NCBI RefSeq assembly: GCF_005434975.1
Contig: NZ_SKCJ01000002.1
Location: 62,001-126,000 of the forward strand
Reading direction: 5' to 3'
Length of the DNA: 64,000 nt
Source of the DNA: Parerythrobacter lutipelagi
Lineage (GTDB): Bacteria; Pseudomonadota; Alphaproteobacteria; Sphingomonadales; Sphingomonadaceae
Positions 47,141-55,594 of this stretch are shown one piece after another (position 1 is the stretch's first letter; each line of letters starts with the position of its first letter). The notes beneath the pieces are model-generated. The model did not search any database and was not told the DNA's origin. It was given only the letters and a program-made list of their open reading frames with translations. The translations under genes and the position numbers were made by a program.

Positions 47141-49228
47141 TTGAGCGATGAAGTCGGCATAGACAAGGGAAGCTTCATCCTTCGCGGGTGGCGCAATGTC
47201 CGCGAAGCCGGTCCGCGCCGGCTCGGGCTGACGATCCTGCTTGTCCTGATTGCGCTGACCGTTGCGCGGTTCGGCTGGTCGGTTCCGATCGTTGCGCAAG
47301 CAGAAGCCGGCCTGCACGATTTCCGCGCATACTACACCGCTGCCCAAACCGCGGTCGAGCAGGACGATCGTATCGTTATGGTGGTCTATGACGAGCAGAC
47401 GCTGATTGCTGCGGAAAAGCGGCAACCGCTCGATCGGGGAATGCTCGCCGCAGCACTGCGGAATCTGGACAATTTCGGCGCGAAGGCGATCGGGATCGAT
47501 ATTCTGTTCGATCAGCCTCAGGCAGAAGATGATGAACTGATTGAAACGCTGCGCAACATGAAGACACCGGTCTCGGTTGCCTATGTGCTTCAAGAGGCGA
47601 ATGAAGGCGACATCAAGTGGGACCAGCAGCAATATCTGGATGCGTTTCACGAGCGTTTGAAAGGTAGCAAAGCGACTTCGCAAAGCATCCAGCTCAATAA
47701 TGAACTGGGAGTGGTTCGGCTATTCCCCGAGCCGGACCCGCGCCTGCCGATGACGATGGTCCGTTCGATGTTGCAGGCCGGCGGTGATGGGGACAAGATT
47801 CTGCCCGGCTACACCGGTGCGATCCGCTATCGGCTGTCCGCTCGCAGCGGGCAAAACGATTTTGTCGAAGGCGGGCAGGACGCGATCGGGGAAAGCCTGT
47901 TCCCGATGATCGAAATTCGCAACCTGACCGACGAGGAATTCTTGTCGATCCCAGAGGTTCAGGACGAGATGCGCCCGGCCTTCGAAGACAAATACATCCT
48001 CATTGGCGGCGATCTAGTCGATGTCGACCGGAAGACCACGACGTTGAGCGAGTTTACCGGCAAAGAGCCGCCGGGTCTCCAGGTCCATGCCGAGATGATG
48101 GCTCAAATGCTCGACCGCGCAGCGCTGGCCAAGCCGCTGCCGGTTACCTTGTGGATTTTCGCCATCTTGTTCGTGACCATGGCAGTGCTGACCGGGCTGC
48201 TCGAATGGGGCAGCTGGCGGATCTACGTGCTGCTCGGGGTGCAGTTCGCGGTGATGACGGGTATCCCGTTCCTGATGCATTTTCGCGGGGTCGATACCTA
48301 TGGGCTGCCCGCAGTGGGCTGGCTTGCCGGGTGGATCGTAGCGTTCACGGCGATCACTTCGGCGGCGCGCGCAGCGGGCGCGGTGCAGCGTAATTTCGCG
48401 CAAGGCGCATTGGGCAAATATCTGCCGCGCGAAATGGCGCAGGAGATCATCGACAATCCCAAGCTGCTTGCGCTGCATGGGGAAAAGAAGGCGATCTATG
48501 TCCTCTTCTCCGACCTCGAGGGTTTCACCAAAATGAGCCACGCGGTCTCGCCGGAGATGGTTGCCAAGCTGCTCAACCGTTATCTTGAAATGCTCAGCCA
48601 AGTGGTGCTCGACCATGGCGGCGTGATCGACAAGTTCGTCGGCGATGCGGTGGTCGCTTTTTGGGGCGCCCCGATCGCAAAAGAGGATGACGCCATGCGC
48701 GCCGCCAAGGCCGGCTATGCCATCTGGCAGGCGGGCGAGCGATTCCGTGAAGAAGTCGCCAAGATGGACCCGAACCTGCCCAAGATCGGCAAGACCCGCG
48801 TCGGTCTGCATTATGGCGATGCGGTGGTCGGCAACTTCGGCGGCGAGACGCGTATCCAGTACACCGCACTGGGCGACAGCATGAATACGGCGGCGAGGCT
48901 GGAAGCAGCCAACAAGGCGCTTGAATCCAGTGTCATGGCGAGCCGCGAGTTTGCCGAACGGTCAGGGCTGGACTGGTGGCGACCGATGGGCCGCGTCGTC
49001 CTGCGCGGCCGTGCGCGCCCGGTCGACATCATGGAGCCGGCACCGGATTTCCCGGACGAAGACCGCAAAGTGCTCCATCAAGCCATGATTTTGTCGGAAA
49101 AGAACAATACCGAGGCGATCAATCTGGTAGAGACAGTCGTTGCACGGCATCCGAACGACGCGGCATTGGCTAATTTGCTGCACCGGATGCGCAATCTCAG
49201 CGAGGAAAACACTTATGTTCTCGGGTAA
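47141..49228 (+). CDS. CHASE2-domain class III adenylate cyclase (695 aa)
   Basis: Start TTG 47141 follows GGGGGAGGG at suitable spacing. TM1 at ~28-45, CHASE2 sensor ~50-320 (RIVMVVYDEQTLIAAEKRQPLDRGML; GAKAIGIDILFDQP; KYILIGGDLVDVDRKTT), and three TMs ~325-420. The catalytic domain is at ~440-640: metal-binding Asp in YVLFSDLEGFTKMS, second metal Asp and adjacent Lys in DKFVGDAVVAFWGAP, YTALGDSMNTAARLEAAN with transition-state Asn/Arg. The Lys before the FVGD motif and TALGDS favour ATP over GTP. An ATP-to-cAMP signal triggered from the periplasm is expected. It begins the cytochrome locus and overlaps the next gene. Confidence 0.9.
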   Translation: MSDEVGIDKGSFILRGWRNVREAGPRRLGLTILLVLIALTVARFGWSVPIVAQAEAGLHDFRAYYTAAQTAVEQDDRIVMVVYDEQTLIAAEKRQPLDRGMLAAALRNLDNFGAKAIGIDILFDQPQAEDDELIETLRNMKTPVSVAYVLQEANEGDIKWDQQQYLDAFHERLKGSKATSQSIQLNNELGVVRLFPEPDPRLPMTMVRSMLQAGGDGDKILPGYTGAIRYRLSARSGQNDFVEGGQDAIGESLFPMIEIRNLTDEEFLSIPEVQDEMRPAFEDKYILIGGDLVDVDRKTTTLSEFTGKEPPGLQVHAEMMAQMLDRAALAKPLPVTLWIFAILFVTMAVLTGLLEWGSWRIYVLLGVQFAVMTGIPFLMHFRGVDTYGLPAVGWLAGWIVAFTAITSAARAAGAVQRNFAQGALGKYLPREMAQEIIDNPKLLALHGEKKAIYVLFSDLEGFTKMSHAVSPEMVAKLLNRYLEMLSQVVLDHGGVIDKFVGDAVVAFWGAPIAKEDDAMRAAKAGYAIWQAGERFREEVAKMDPNLPKIGKTRVGLHYGDAVVGNFGGETRIQYTALGDSMNTAARLEAANKALESSVMASREFAERSGLDWWRPMGRVVLRGRARPVDIMEPAPDFPDEDRKVLHQAMILSEKNNTEAINLVETVVARHPNDAALANLLHRMRNLSEENTYVLG

Positions 49229-49943
49229 ATCACTAAGCAAATCACTGGCCCTGGCGACAGGCGCCGCAGCGCTGGCCATGGCTGGTGCGGCGCAGGCCGG
49301 GGTGGTCGTGAAATCGAGCGGACCGTCGGCTGCAAAATATCCGCGCGGCAAAAAGCTGGCCGACTCCGGCACGGTAACCTTGGAGAGAGGGGATACGCTG
49401 ACAATCCTCGCCAATGGCGGGACCCGAACCATCAGCGGACCCGGTACGCACCGGGTGGCAGCGCGCGGCACGAGCCGGCGCTCAGCCTATGCTGCGCTGA
49501 CCCGTCAACGCTCGACTGCGCGCGTGACAACCGGGGCGCTCCGCACGGGTGCAGGGGGGGCTGGCGGCGGATCAGTCAGCCCGAAGCTGTGGGATGTCGA
49601 TGTCACCAAGTCGGGCGCCGTGTGCGTGCCAAGTCTCTCGGCAATCCAGCTGTATCGCCCGGGCGGCGATCAGGCCGCGACCTATATGATCGCAAGCAGC
49701 ACCAGCACCGAACACCTGCATGTCGCATTCGAGAAAGACCAGTGGCTGGCGGACTGGGATGCCGGGCGCATGGAACTCGCTGAAGATACAAATTACGTCA
49801 TCACCGGACCGAGCGGCGATGCGCGGACGGTCACTTTCAAGGTGATTGCAGAGCCCGCGCAGCTGCCGGAAGCGATGGCAGAACAGCTGATCGCAAACGG
49901 TTGCGACGCACAGTTGGACCTGCTCGCAGACAAGATGGTATAG
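49215..49943 (+). CDS. Secreted FecR-like small protein, partner of CHASE2 cyclase (242 aa)
   Basis: ATG 49215 overlaps the cyclase gene by 14 bases. The signal peptide is MFSGKSLSKSLALATG...GAAQAGVV. The mature N-terminal part (AAKYPRGKKLADSGTVTLERGDTLTILANGGTRTISGPG as successive strands) resembles the FecR-type beta module seen beside CHASE2 proteins. A Gly-rich linker (RTGAGGAGGGS) leads to a second beta domain with cysteines in GAVCVPSLSAIQLYR and NGCDAQL. Probably a periplasmic regulator or ligand of the CHASE2 sensor. The next 265 bp (49944-50208) hold no convincing gene, only a short minus-strand frame of doubtful status. Confidence 0.65.
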   Translation: MFSGKSLSKSLALATGAAALAMAGAAQAGVVVKSSGPSAAKYPRGKKLADSGTVTLERGDTLTILANGGTRTISGPGTHRVAARGTSRRSAYAALTRQRSTARVTTGALRTGAGGAGGGSVSPKLWDVDVTKSGAVCVPSLSAIQLYRPGGDQAATYMIASSTSTEHLHVAFEKDQWLADWDAGRMELAEDTNYVITGPSGDARTVTFKVIAEPAQLPEAMAEQLIANGCDAQLDLLADKMV

Positions 49944-50208
49944 GCTATTCCGGAGCCGCGAAGCGCTCCAGCCAATCCGGGTCGCACGGACCTGCCGACA
50001 CGTCACAAGGCGGCGCAGGTAAAGTGAGTATCCAGCCACCGGGGATCGGGGCTGAGGGGAGGCGTGCGGAAGTGGACTGCGGATATTTTACCGATTGCGC
50101 GCTTGGTTTGTCCGCCGGGCACAACTTCGCTTCACCTCTTTTCTCGACAAGCCCCTTGCGGCCTTGCGCCGATTGCCTAGTCTGCGCAGCAGGGGGGATC
50201 GGATCGTG

Positions 50209-51603
50209 ATGCGATTTGGGGGAAAATCCATTGTTATCGGCGCCCTGTCTGCGCTGACAGGGCTCACCCTGCTTGCGGGCGGTGGATCGAGCGCGGACGC
50301 ACAATCGAGCGGCGCGCGAATCGAAGGCGTTGCGACCTGTGCCGGTTCGACCTGTCATGGCCGTGCAGAAGGCAATGGCGAAGCTGTCCGGCAAGACGAG
50401 ATCGCCACCTGGCAAGAACCGTCAGCCGCCAGCGGTGCGCACAGCCGGGCCTATGCGGTGCTGTCCAGCCCGCGCGGTCGCCAGATTATCACCAGTCTGA
50501 AGAATGCGGGGAATTACAAGGATTCCGACTGCCTCGGCTGCCACACCACTTACGAGCCGGGCGTGGCCAAGGGACCGCGTTACCAGATCACCGACGGGGT
50601 AGGGTGCGAGAGCTGCCACGGCCCCGCGTCGGGCTGGCTGGCATCGCATTATGTGCTGAGCGACGGGGCGCGGGGGCAGGTAACCCATGAAAGCAATGTA
50701 GCGCGCGGCCTGAAGCGGCTGACCAATCCGCAGGTTCGTGCGGGCGTTTGCCTCGATTGCCATTATGGCAGCAAGGACACGGGCCAGTTCGTGACGCATG
50801 CGATGATGGCTGCGGGCCACCCGCGCGTGTCGTTCGAGCTCGACCTTTTCTCCGCCCTTCAGCAGCACCATGATGAAGATGCCGATTACACAGGCCTTCG
50901 CGGCAAGCCGCGTACTGACAGTGTGCGTCTCTGGGCCGTCGGGCAAGCCGAGGCGGTGGCGCGGGCGACCGATCTTTTCGCGCGGCCTGACTTCGGGACG
51001 AAAGGCATTTTCCCGCAGTACTATTTCTACGACTGCCACAGCTGCCACCGCGAAATCACCGACGGGCCGCAGCGGCGGCTGACTTTCGAGACGAATCCCG
51101 GGCGGCCGATCCCGTTTGGCCAGGCGCCGTTCAACGATGAGAATATTATCATGCTGTCATCGGTTGCCCGTTCGCTTGCGCCAAGCCGTGCGTCCGCATT
51201 CGATGCCGCAAGCAAGGATTTCCACCGCGCAATGGGCCAGGGCCGGGCAGAGGCTGCCAGCGCAGCACAGCGGCTGCGCGGAGAGGCGGCTGCCCTGTCC
51301 GGCGCGCTTGCCGGGCGGTCCTATTCCGGCAACGATGCTTTCACTGTGATCCAGACGATCTCGAACACCGCAACGGCGCCGCGTTTCACCGATTATTCGG
51401 GTTCGGCACAGGCGGTAATGGCGGTCGATACCTTGCTGAACGCGCTGGTCCGCGAAGGGCGGATCACCGTTGGCGCGGCGGCCAGCATCAGAGGCGACAT
51501 CAACGTTGCCTATGCCGCTGTCCGCAGCCCGGAGGGTTTCAAGCCCGCTCAGTTCCGCGCTGCACTGGGCCGCGCGACCAATGCGATCGGCAGGTTGCGG
51601 TAA
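50209..51603 (+). CDS. Pentahaem c554-like multihaem cytochrome (464 aa)
   Basis: ATG 50209 has AGGGGGGA upstream. Signal peptide residues ~1-32. Haem motifs: an unusual C-x4-CH (CAGSTCH, 44-50), then CLGCH (108), CESCH (133), CLDCH (181) and CHSCH (276). AAGHPRVSFELDLF at ~201-214 is the GHPR.xFEL signature of the cytochrome c554 family. Residues ~300-460 form a haem-free helical domain unlike c554. It should be periplasmic and carry electrons. It is followed after one base by the GlcG/HbpS lipoprotein gene, the first of three tightly joined genes. Confidence 0.85.
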   Translation: MRFGGKSIVIGALSALTGLTLLAGGGSSADAQSSGARIEGVATCAGSTCHGRAEGNGEAVRQDEIATWQEPSAASGAHSRAYAVLSSPRGRQIITSLKNAGNYKDSDCLGCHTTYEPGVAKGPRYQITDGVGCESCHGPASGWLASHYVLSDGARGQVTHESNVARGLKRLTNPQVRAGVCLDCHYGSKDTGQFVTHAMMAAGHPRVSFELDLFSALQQHHDEDADYTGLRGKPRTDSVRLWAVGQAEAVARATDLFARPDFGTKGIFPQYYFYDCHSCHREITDGPQRRLTFETNPGRPIPFGQAPFNDENIIMLSSVARSLAPSRASAFDAASKDFHRAMGQGRAEAASAAQRLRGEAAALSGALAGRSYSGNDAFTVIQTISNTATAPRFTDYSGSAQAVMAVDTLLNALVREGRITVGAAASIRGDINVAYAAVRSPEGFKPAQFRAALGRATNAIGRLR

Positions 51604-51604
51604 G

Positions 51605-53593
51605 ATGCGGCGCGGGGGGAACTTCTCGTGCATGACTGCGGCCATGTCGCTGGCGCTTTCGGGCTGCGGCGGCGGAGGCGGGGGCAATAGCAATCCGATC
51701 GGCGGCGGGCCGACCCCGACCCCGACACCGCCACCTGCGGGCCGCCTTTTCGCGGATCCGGCGATTGAATCGCTTTCCGTGGGTGAGGTGCAGCAAATCC
51801 TCGCGCAGGCAATTGGCGAAGCGCAGGCGAGGGGGCTTCCTTCGACCATCGCCGTGACCGACAGGGTCGGAAACGTGCTTGCAGTGTTCGCCATGAACGG
51901 AGCGCCCGGAACCACCACGGTCAGCCGGGAGACGATTGGCGGTACGGCGACCGCGGGCAATGAAATCGGCCTGCAGGGTGCTGTCGTCCCGTCGACCACT
52001 GCGGCCATCGCCAAAGCGATCACAGGCGCTTATCTTTCCAGCGGGGGCAATGCCTTTTCCAGCCGGACGGCCAGCCAGATCGTGCAGGAGCATTTTCCGC
52101 CGGCACCCAGCACCGTCGGGCTTGAGAGCGGGCCGCTGTTCGGTGTCCAGTTCAGTCAGCTCCCCTGTTCCGACCTCAGCGCACGCTTCACCGGAGCAGC
52201 CGGGTCTGGCGCGTTCATCGGTCCGAAACGTTCGCCGCTCGGCCTGTCAGCCGATCCGGGCGGATTTCCGATCTACAAGAACGGAGTGGTCGTTGGCGGG
52301 ATCGGCGTTTCCGGTGACGGGGATTACGGCGCCGATCCCAATATCCTCGATATTGACGTCGACGATGAAGAAGCAATCGCACTGGCGGGGATTCAGGGGA
52401 TGGCTCCGCCCATTTCCATACTTGCTGACCGGATAACGGTCGACGGCACGACGCTGCGGTTCAGTGACATGACGGTGAGTGACCTCTCAGCGCTCCAGAC
52501 CAGTTTTGGCGCGGTCAACGGACCGGCGGGCGCGGTAGTCGCGGTAACCGGATACACCGACGGTGTGATCCGGGCGGGTACGGCCTACGGGACAGAGGCT
52601 TCGGGCATCCGCCGTTCAACCGCTGGAGAATTCGCTCTGCCCGATGCCTATGTGCTGAGCAACGGTGCGGGCGCGGGGCGTTACCCCATTCGCGGCGGGA
52701 CCGACGGGGCAAATGTGGGCCAGCCGCTGACCGCAGCCGAAGCGAGAGCGTTGCTGGAGGAAGCCTTTACAGTGCTGTCGCGTTCCCGCGCGCAAATTCG
52801 CCGTCCGCTCGACAGCAGGATGCAAGCCACCATCAGTCTGGTCGATACCAATGGTGAAATCCTCGGCATTGTACGATCGCCGGACGGGCCGATCTTCGGC
52901 ACCGATGTATCCTTGCAAAAGGCTCGCACGGCAACGCTGTTTTCAAGCCAGACCGCAGCGCAGCAATTGCTCGCTAGCCCGGCTTCCGCCCCTTATGTCC
53001 AGCGGGTTCGCACTTTCCTAAACGATCCCAATGCGCTGACCGGCGCGTTTGCTTTTGCCGACCGGTCCGGCGGTAATCTGTCGCGGCCCTACTTCCCGGA
53101 CGGTGAAGTTGGGCGGCCTCCCGGACCGCTATCGGTCGAACGGAGCGCGCAGTTCAGTCCGTTTGCCGTCGGGCTGCAATCCGATCTGATCGCAGGCAAT
53201 ATCGTCGAACATCTGAACTTTATCGTTTCCAATGGCGGCAGCGCAGACACCGCAGTCGGCTGCACTGGCCTGCCGGCATCCCCTGCCGGGCTGCCCCGGA
53301 TCGCCAATGGTATCCAGATCTTCCCCGGGTCCGTGCCGGTTTACCGGGGCAACACACTGGTCGGCGGCATCGGAGTGTCCGGTGACGGGATCGACCAGGA
53401 CGACATGGTCAGCTTCCTCGGAACGCACAACGCGGGCCTTCGCATCGGCGGTATCGGCAATGCCGATCCTGCGATCCGTGCTGACAGAATTCTTGTCCCG
53501 GTGGGCAACCGTCAGGTCCGGCTGCGTTATGTCAGCTGCCCGTTTGCGCCGTTCCTCGATACCGCCGAGCAGAATGTCTGCGAGGGGCTTTAG
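51605..53593 (+). CDS. Lipoprotein with two GlcG/HbpS-type domains (662 aa)
   Basis: ATG 51605 is chosen because it gives a basic N-terminus before lipobox LALSGC (Cys 21); ATG 51632 is better placed for GGGGGAA but lacks basic residues. A Gly stretch and a TPTPTPPP linker follow the lipid anchor. Domain 1 at ~55-300 and domain 2 at ~380-640 each have the GlcG/HbpS pattern: a helix with SVGEVQQILAQAIGEA or TAAEARALLEEAF, then the strand IAVTDRVGNVLAVF or ISLVDTNGEILGIV, and a late VGGIGVSGDG loop. HbpS binds haem or iron outside the cell in Streptomyces. Here, between haem-protein genes, a haem-delivery or redox-sensing role is plausible. Confidence 0.7.
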   Translation: MRRGGNFSCMTAAMSLALSGCGGGGGGNSNPIGGGPTPTPTPPPAGRLFADPAIESLSVGEVQQILAQAIGEAQARGLPSTIAVTDRVGNVLAVFAMNGAPGTTTVSRETIGGTATAGNEIGLQGAVVPSTTAAIAKAITGAYLSSGGNAFSSRTASQIVQEHFPPAPSTVGLESGPLFGVQFSQLPCSDLSARFTGAAGSGAFIGPKRSPLGLSADPGGFPIYKNGVVVGGIGVSGDGDYGADPNILDIDVDDEEAIALAGIQGMAPPISILADRITVDGTTLRFSDMTVSDLSALQTSFGAVNGPAGAVVAVTGYTDGVIRAGTAYGTEASGIRRSTAGEFALPDAYVLSNGAGAGRYPIRGGTDGANVGQPLTAAEARALLEEAFTVLSRSRAQIRRPLDSRMQATISLVDTNGEILGIVRSPDGPIFGTDVSLQKARTATLFSSQTAAQQLLASPASAPYVQRVRTFLNDPNALTGAFAFADRSGGNLSRPYFPDGEVGRPPGPLSVERSAQFSPFAVGLQSDLIAGNIVEHLNFIVSNGGSADTAVGCTGLPASPAGLPRIANGIQIFPGSVPVYRGNTLVGGIGVSGDGIDQDDMVSFLGTHNAGLRIGGIGNADPAIRADRILVPVGNRQVRLRYVSCPFAPFLDTAEQNVCEGL

Positions 53594-55594
53594 ATGGCGA
53601 CGGCGCTGATCTTCCCCATGATCCTCCATGCCGCTGCGCCGATGCAGCCTACGGTGCTGGAACGGCCAGAACCGCAGGCTGCATCGGCGCTCGCCGCCCA
53701 GCCAGCGCAGGAACGCCAGCGACCCGGCGGGACCGAGCCCGAGGAAGAAGCGCCCGCCGAGGCCAGGCCGGAGTTCGAAGTCGAGCCTTCGGCGCCGCCG
53801 CCGGTCGATAGTGAAAACGAACTCGAGGACAGGCGCCGCCCTGGCTATTCAGGCCCGCTGCCTGACCGGATCGATCAGACCAATGAAGGCGCTTTTCGTG
53901 CGCCACCGCCAGAGGCCTTCATCGAAGCGGACGGAATACCGATCCCGGACCGCTGGCGCTTGCTGCAGTCGCTGTGCCCGCCCAAAGACCGGCGCAACGA
54001 TCCGGAAGCCTACGGCATCTTCGGCGCGCTCCAGTACAATTGCACCGGCAAGCTCGACCCTTACGGCCAGAACGTGCTCAAAGGCGATCGCCCGCTGCCC
54101 AAAGGCAAGCGGCCCGGATTTCTCAAAGAGGACGACTGGTTCCTGATCCTGTCGGGGATCAGCGATACGGTTTACGAGCCGCGCACGTTTCCAATTCCGG
54201 TCGGAGTGCAAACGACGCAGGATCCTGACCGGCTGGATGTGTTCGGAAATGATTTCAGTACGGTGTTCTCGCAGACCTTCATTGCTGGTGCGGCGCTGCA
54301 AAAAGGCAGCACGGCCTACAAGCCGCCGACTGTCGAGTACCGCGTCACATTCGCCTACAACATCAACTATGTCGACGTGCCCGAGCGGCGCGTGCTGTTC
54401 GTCGAACCGAGCAAGGGCACCGACCGGCTCGACCAGTTCCTTGGCGTGCAGGAAGCGTTCGTCGATTACCACATCGGTCGCTACGACAATTCCCGCTACG
54501 ATTTCATTTCGGTCCGCGCTGGTATCCAGCCGTTTCAAGCCGATTTCCGCGGGTTTCTGTTCAACGACAATCAGCTTGGCATCCGCCTGTTCGGCAACCG
54601 CGACAACAATCGGTTCCAGTTCAACCTCGGCGCATTCTGGCGGCTGGAGAAAGACACCAACAGCGGTTTGAATGCGATTGCGCAGACGCCGCGCGACGAT
54701 TTCCTGTTCATCGCCAATGCCTATCGCCAGGATTTCCTGATCCCCGCGCTGACCAGCCAGATCACGCTGGCATACAACCGCAATCGCGAAGCCGACGATA
54801 TTCAGATCGACGACAATGGTTTCCCGGTCCGGCCGGCTTTGCTCGGCTCGCTGCGTGGGCGCGACTATGACGTGTTCTACCTCGGCTACAATGCCGACGG
54901 GCGGGTAGGCCGGATCAATATCACGGCCAGCGCCTACGCCGCACTGGGTGAAGACCGGAACAGCTTCTTCACCGACCGCCCGGCGGATATCGAAGCCTAT
55001 TTTGCGGCGGCAGAGCTCAGCTATGACAAGGACTGGATGCGGTTCCGCCTGTCCGGCCTGTATCAGAGCGGCGACAGCGATCCGTATGACGACAAGGAAG
55101 GCGGCTTCGACGCGGTGTTCGAGAACCCGATTTTTGCCGGGGCCGACACATCCTACTGGATCCGCCAGACGATCCCCTTTGCCGGCGGTGGCCGCGCGGT
55201 CAGCGTCAACGGGCGCAACGGCATCCTGAACAACCTGCGCAGCTCGAAAGAACAGGGCCAGTCGAACTTCAACAATCCGGGGCTGATCCTGCTCGGCGCG
55301 GGCGCGGACTTCGATCTGACGCCGGAGATCCGCCTGACCGCCAATGCCAACCATTTGTGGTTCGAGGACACGTCAAGCATCGAAGCCCTGCGCAACGAGG
55401 GCTCGATCCCGAAAGACATCGGCTGGGATCTGTCCGCTTCCGCCATCTGGCGTCCCAAGGCGACCCAGAACATCGTATTCCGCCTCTCGGCAGCGACGCT
55501 CCTTTCGGGGAACGGCTTCCAGGACCTGTTCGACAACCTCGGCAACGATAGCAAATACTATTCGGTGCTCGCCAATGTGATCCTGACCTACTGA
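53594..55594 (+). CDS. Outer-membrane beta-barrel of cytochrome locus (666 aa)
   Basis: The ATG follows the previous stop directly. The N-terminus (MATALIFPMILHAAA) looks like a short signal peptide. Residues ~20-110 are Pro/Glu/Ala-rich. From ~150 there are repeated amphipathic strands with aromatic ends (RFQFNLGAFWRLEKD; YDVFYLGYNADGRVGRINITASAYA), and the chain ends YYSVLANVILTY with a terminal aromatic residue typical of outer-membrane barrels. Its stop overlaps the decahaem cytochrome start. By position it could be the porin sleeve of a porin-cytochrome conduit like MtrB/PioB, but I see no direct sequence match to those families. Confidence 0.65.
   Translation: MATALIFPMILHAAAPMQPTVLERPEPQAASALAAQPAQERQRPGGTEPEEEAPAEARPEFEVEPSAPPPVDSENELEDRRRPGYSGPLPDRIDQTNEGAFRAPPPEAFIEADGIPIPDRWRLLQSLCPPKDRRNDPEAYGIFGALQYNCTGKLDPYGQNVLKGDRPLPKGKRPGFLKEDDWFLILSGISDTVYEPRTFPIPVGVQTTQDPDRLDVFGNDFSTVFSQTFIAGAALQKGSTAYKPPTVEYRVTFAYNINYVDVPERRVLFVEPSKGTDRLDQFLGVQEAFVDYHIGRYDNSRYDFISVRAGIQPFQADFRGFLFNDNQLGIRLFGNRDNNRFQFNLGAFWRLEKDTNSGLNAIAQTPRDDFLFIANAYRQDFLIPALTSQITLAYNRNREADDIQIDDNGFPVRPALLGSLRGRDYDVFYLGYNADGRVGRINITASAYAALGEDRNSFFTDRPADIEAYFAAAELSYDKDWMRFRLSGLYQSGDSDPYDDKEGGFDAVFENPIFAGADTSYWIRQTIPFAGGGRAVSVNGRNGILNNLRSSKEQGQSNFNNPGLILLGAGADFDLTPEIRLTANANHLWFEDTSSIEALRNEGSIPKDIGWDLSASAIWRPKATQNIVFRLSAATLLSGNGFQDLFDNLGNDSKYYSVLANVILTY

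Noticed and set aside
45337-47196. A 619-codon minus-strand frame opposite gcvPB
   Set aside because: Opposes gcvPB with its PLP motif; no domain or start signal.
49945-50415. A 156-codon minus-strand frame reaching into the gap between the FecR-like and pentahaem genes
   Set aside because: Only its last ~50 codons are outside known genes, no ribosome site was found, and it is not recognisable; a small gene there is possible but unsupported.
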